In this document: positions 50,289-51,157 of the stretch, in pieces
Position numbering within the stretch: position 1 is the stretch's first letter
How the letters are laid out: the number at the start of each line of letters is the position of its first letter
Source: Mucilaginibacter sp. UR6-1
GTDB taxonomy: Bacteria; Bacteroidota; Bacteroidia; Sphingobacteriales; Sphingobacteriaceae
NCBI RefSeq assembly: GCF_020880975.1
Contig: NZ_JAJIWP010000009.1
Span: 1 to 51,157 of the forward strand
Direction: 5' to 3'
Length of the DNA stretch: 51,157 bases
Made by a program: the position numbers and the translations under genes
The notes under the pieces: model-generated
The model's input: only the letters and a program-made list of their open reading frames with translations
Told to the model about the DNA's origin: nothing
Database searches by the model: none

Positions 50289-51157
50289 CGGTAATGATAC
50301 CATTACTGTTAGGCACCATTTATGCAAATGCTCAGCAACAGCAGGATCTGAGCGTGGAGCAAACAGAGATCATCAAAATCTCCGGTATAACAACTGAGGA
50401 CATGATCTACGGATTGAATGCCACGCAAAAGACAACTTCAAAAACTTATTATGATGGCTTGAGACGCCCGGTACAACAAGCACTTGTACAAGGCAGCCCC
50501 ACGCAAAAGGACATTATCCAGCCGATAGGATATGACAACCAGGGAAGACAAAACCGTGGCTATCTGCCTTACGTCGGTACGGACGGCAGCGGCAATTTCC
50601 GTCCGAATGCCCTCACCAGTGAGCAGCCCGCATTTTATAATAACGGCACTTCGGACAAAATAGCCGACGATACCAATCCCTATAGTGAACAATTATTTGA
50701 AAACAGCCCTTTGCAGCGCGTACTTTCCGCAGGAGGTGTAGGCAATGATTTCCAGCCCCTATCCGGTCAGCATTATTCCAGCATGAGCTACCGGAGCAAT
50801 ACAGCGGCAGATGGCAATATTATTATGTGGAGTCCAGAAGGATCGAACACAGGGAATTATGGTGTTAATGCCCTCTCTGTAACCAAGGCTACCGATACAG
50901 AAGGTCACAAGGCTGTTGTGTTTACGGACGATCTGGGCCGGACAATCCTTAAACGCCAGGTAGTTAATACTACGACGAATAATGACACCTATTACATATA
51001 CAACAATGCCGGTTTAGTTAGTTATGTTTTGCCGCCAAAGGCAGTAAACTTGCTGGCTGCTAACAACAGTTATACGCTAAGTACAGCAATCATCAGTAAG
51101 TTGATATTTACCTATACGTACGACGACAAAGGCAGGTTGACTGAAAAGACCATCCCT
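50252..51157 (+). CDS. DUF6443/RHS-type YD-repeat protein, N-terminal part (cut by window end)
   Basis: ATG 50252 opens a frame that stays open for 302 codons to the window edge. A signal peptide (HTRTLAVMIPLLLGTIYANAQ) is followed by the DUF6443 pattern: SKTYYDGLRRPVQQALVQGSPTQKDIIQP, YDNQGRQNRGYLPYVGTDG, YSEQLFENSPLQRVLSAGG and VFTDDLGRTILKRQVV, then YNNAGLVSYVLPPKAV and the start of YD repeats (YTYDDKGRLTEKTIP). Such proteins build a beta-shell around a variable, often toxic, C-terminal domain, which here lies outside the window. It follows the broken YD/PKD gene by 22 bases and is probably co-transcribed with it. Confidence 0.88.
   Translation, partial: MRPITKKHTRTLAVMIPLLLGTIYANAQQQQDLSVEQTEIIKISGITTEDMIYGLNATQKTTSKTYYDGLRRPVQQALVQGSPTQKDIIQPIGYDNQGRQNRGYLPYVGTDGSGNFRPNALTSEQPAFYNNGTSDKIADDTNPYSEQLFENSPLQRVLSAGGVGNDFQPLSGQHYSSMSYRSNTAADGNIIMWSPEGSNTGNYGVNALSVTKATDTEGHKAVVFTDDLGRTILKRQVVNTTTNNDTYYIYNNAGLVSYVLPPKAVNLLAANNSYTLSTAIISKLIFTYTYDDKGRLTEKTIP

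Noticed and set aside
1..51157. CRISPR arrays, insertion sequences, complete rRNA
   Set aside because: No regularly spaced repeats, transposase genes with terminal repeats or rRNA-like stretches were seen on reading both strands.

Overview
The window looks like a chromosomal segment of a Bacteroidota bacterium, most likely of the Sphingobacteriaceae (Mucilaginibacter/Pedobacter type). Evidence: two SusC/SusD pairs, an ECF sigma/FecR pair feeding an STN-type SusC, a hybrid two-component regulator beside a GH10 xylanase, Gld-like ABC proteins, a TTTG-N18-TAnnTTTG promoter at the left edge, and few Shine-Dalgarno sites. The genus is inferred from protein style, not from a marker gene. No complete tRNA or rRNA gene and no CRISPR array is visible.

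Layout. 1-4.6 kb: a promoter leaving the window leftward, a short-chain dehydrogenase, two cold-shock-domain proteins (one with a charged N-terminal extension), a BamA/TamA-like outer-membrane barrel, and small proteins including a TAATG-overlapping pair. 4.6-13.3 kb: a seven-gene minus-strand operon, HlyD-type adaptor, TolC-type channel, MacB/LolD-type ATPase, two FtsX-type permeases, NtrC-type response regulator, NtrB/NtrY-type histidine kinase. Its leader has a sigma-54 -24/-12 promoter and an 18-bp perfect palindrome, so the regulator encoded in the operon probably drives it. 13.4-15.3 kb: a DUF2306 membrane protein and a membrane-anchored AraC-type regulator. 15.4-28.2 kb: a second seven-gene minus-strand run, ECF sigma, FecR, SusC with STN domain, SusD, GldA-like ATPase, GldF/GldG-like fusion, active-site-intact M16 protease, ended by a strong terminator. 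It has no glycosidase and looks like a peptide-type uptake/export/processing system.

28.4-30.7 kb: a plus-strand cassette of zinc alcohol dehydrogenase, SDR and a cupin resembling cupin hydroxynitrile lyases. 30.8-43 kb: a compact xylan-type utilisation locus (GH10 xylanase; hybrid two-component regulator; SusC, SusD and two IPT/TIG surface lipoproteins). 43.5-45.4 kb: a luciferase-like flavin oxidoreductase, a 69-residue unknown and a single-domain response regulator.

45.7 kb to the end: a 17-bp fragment identical in structure to a tRNA(Ser) 3' end with CCA, preceded by a terminator and followed by a helically phased direct repeat and a decayed ORF. This looks like the distal attachment junction of an element extending right, out of the window. 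Inside it lies a 3.9-kb secreted YD/RHS-like gene with a PKD domain, broken by at least four and probably five single-base frameshifts, followed by the intact start of a DUF6443/RHS-type gene cut by the window edge.
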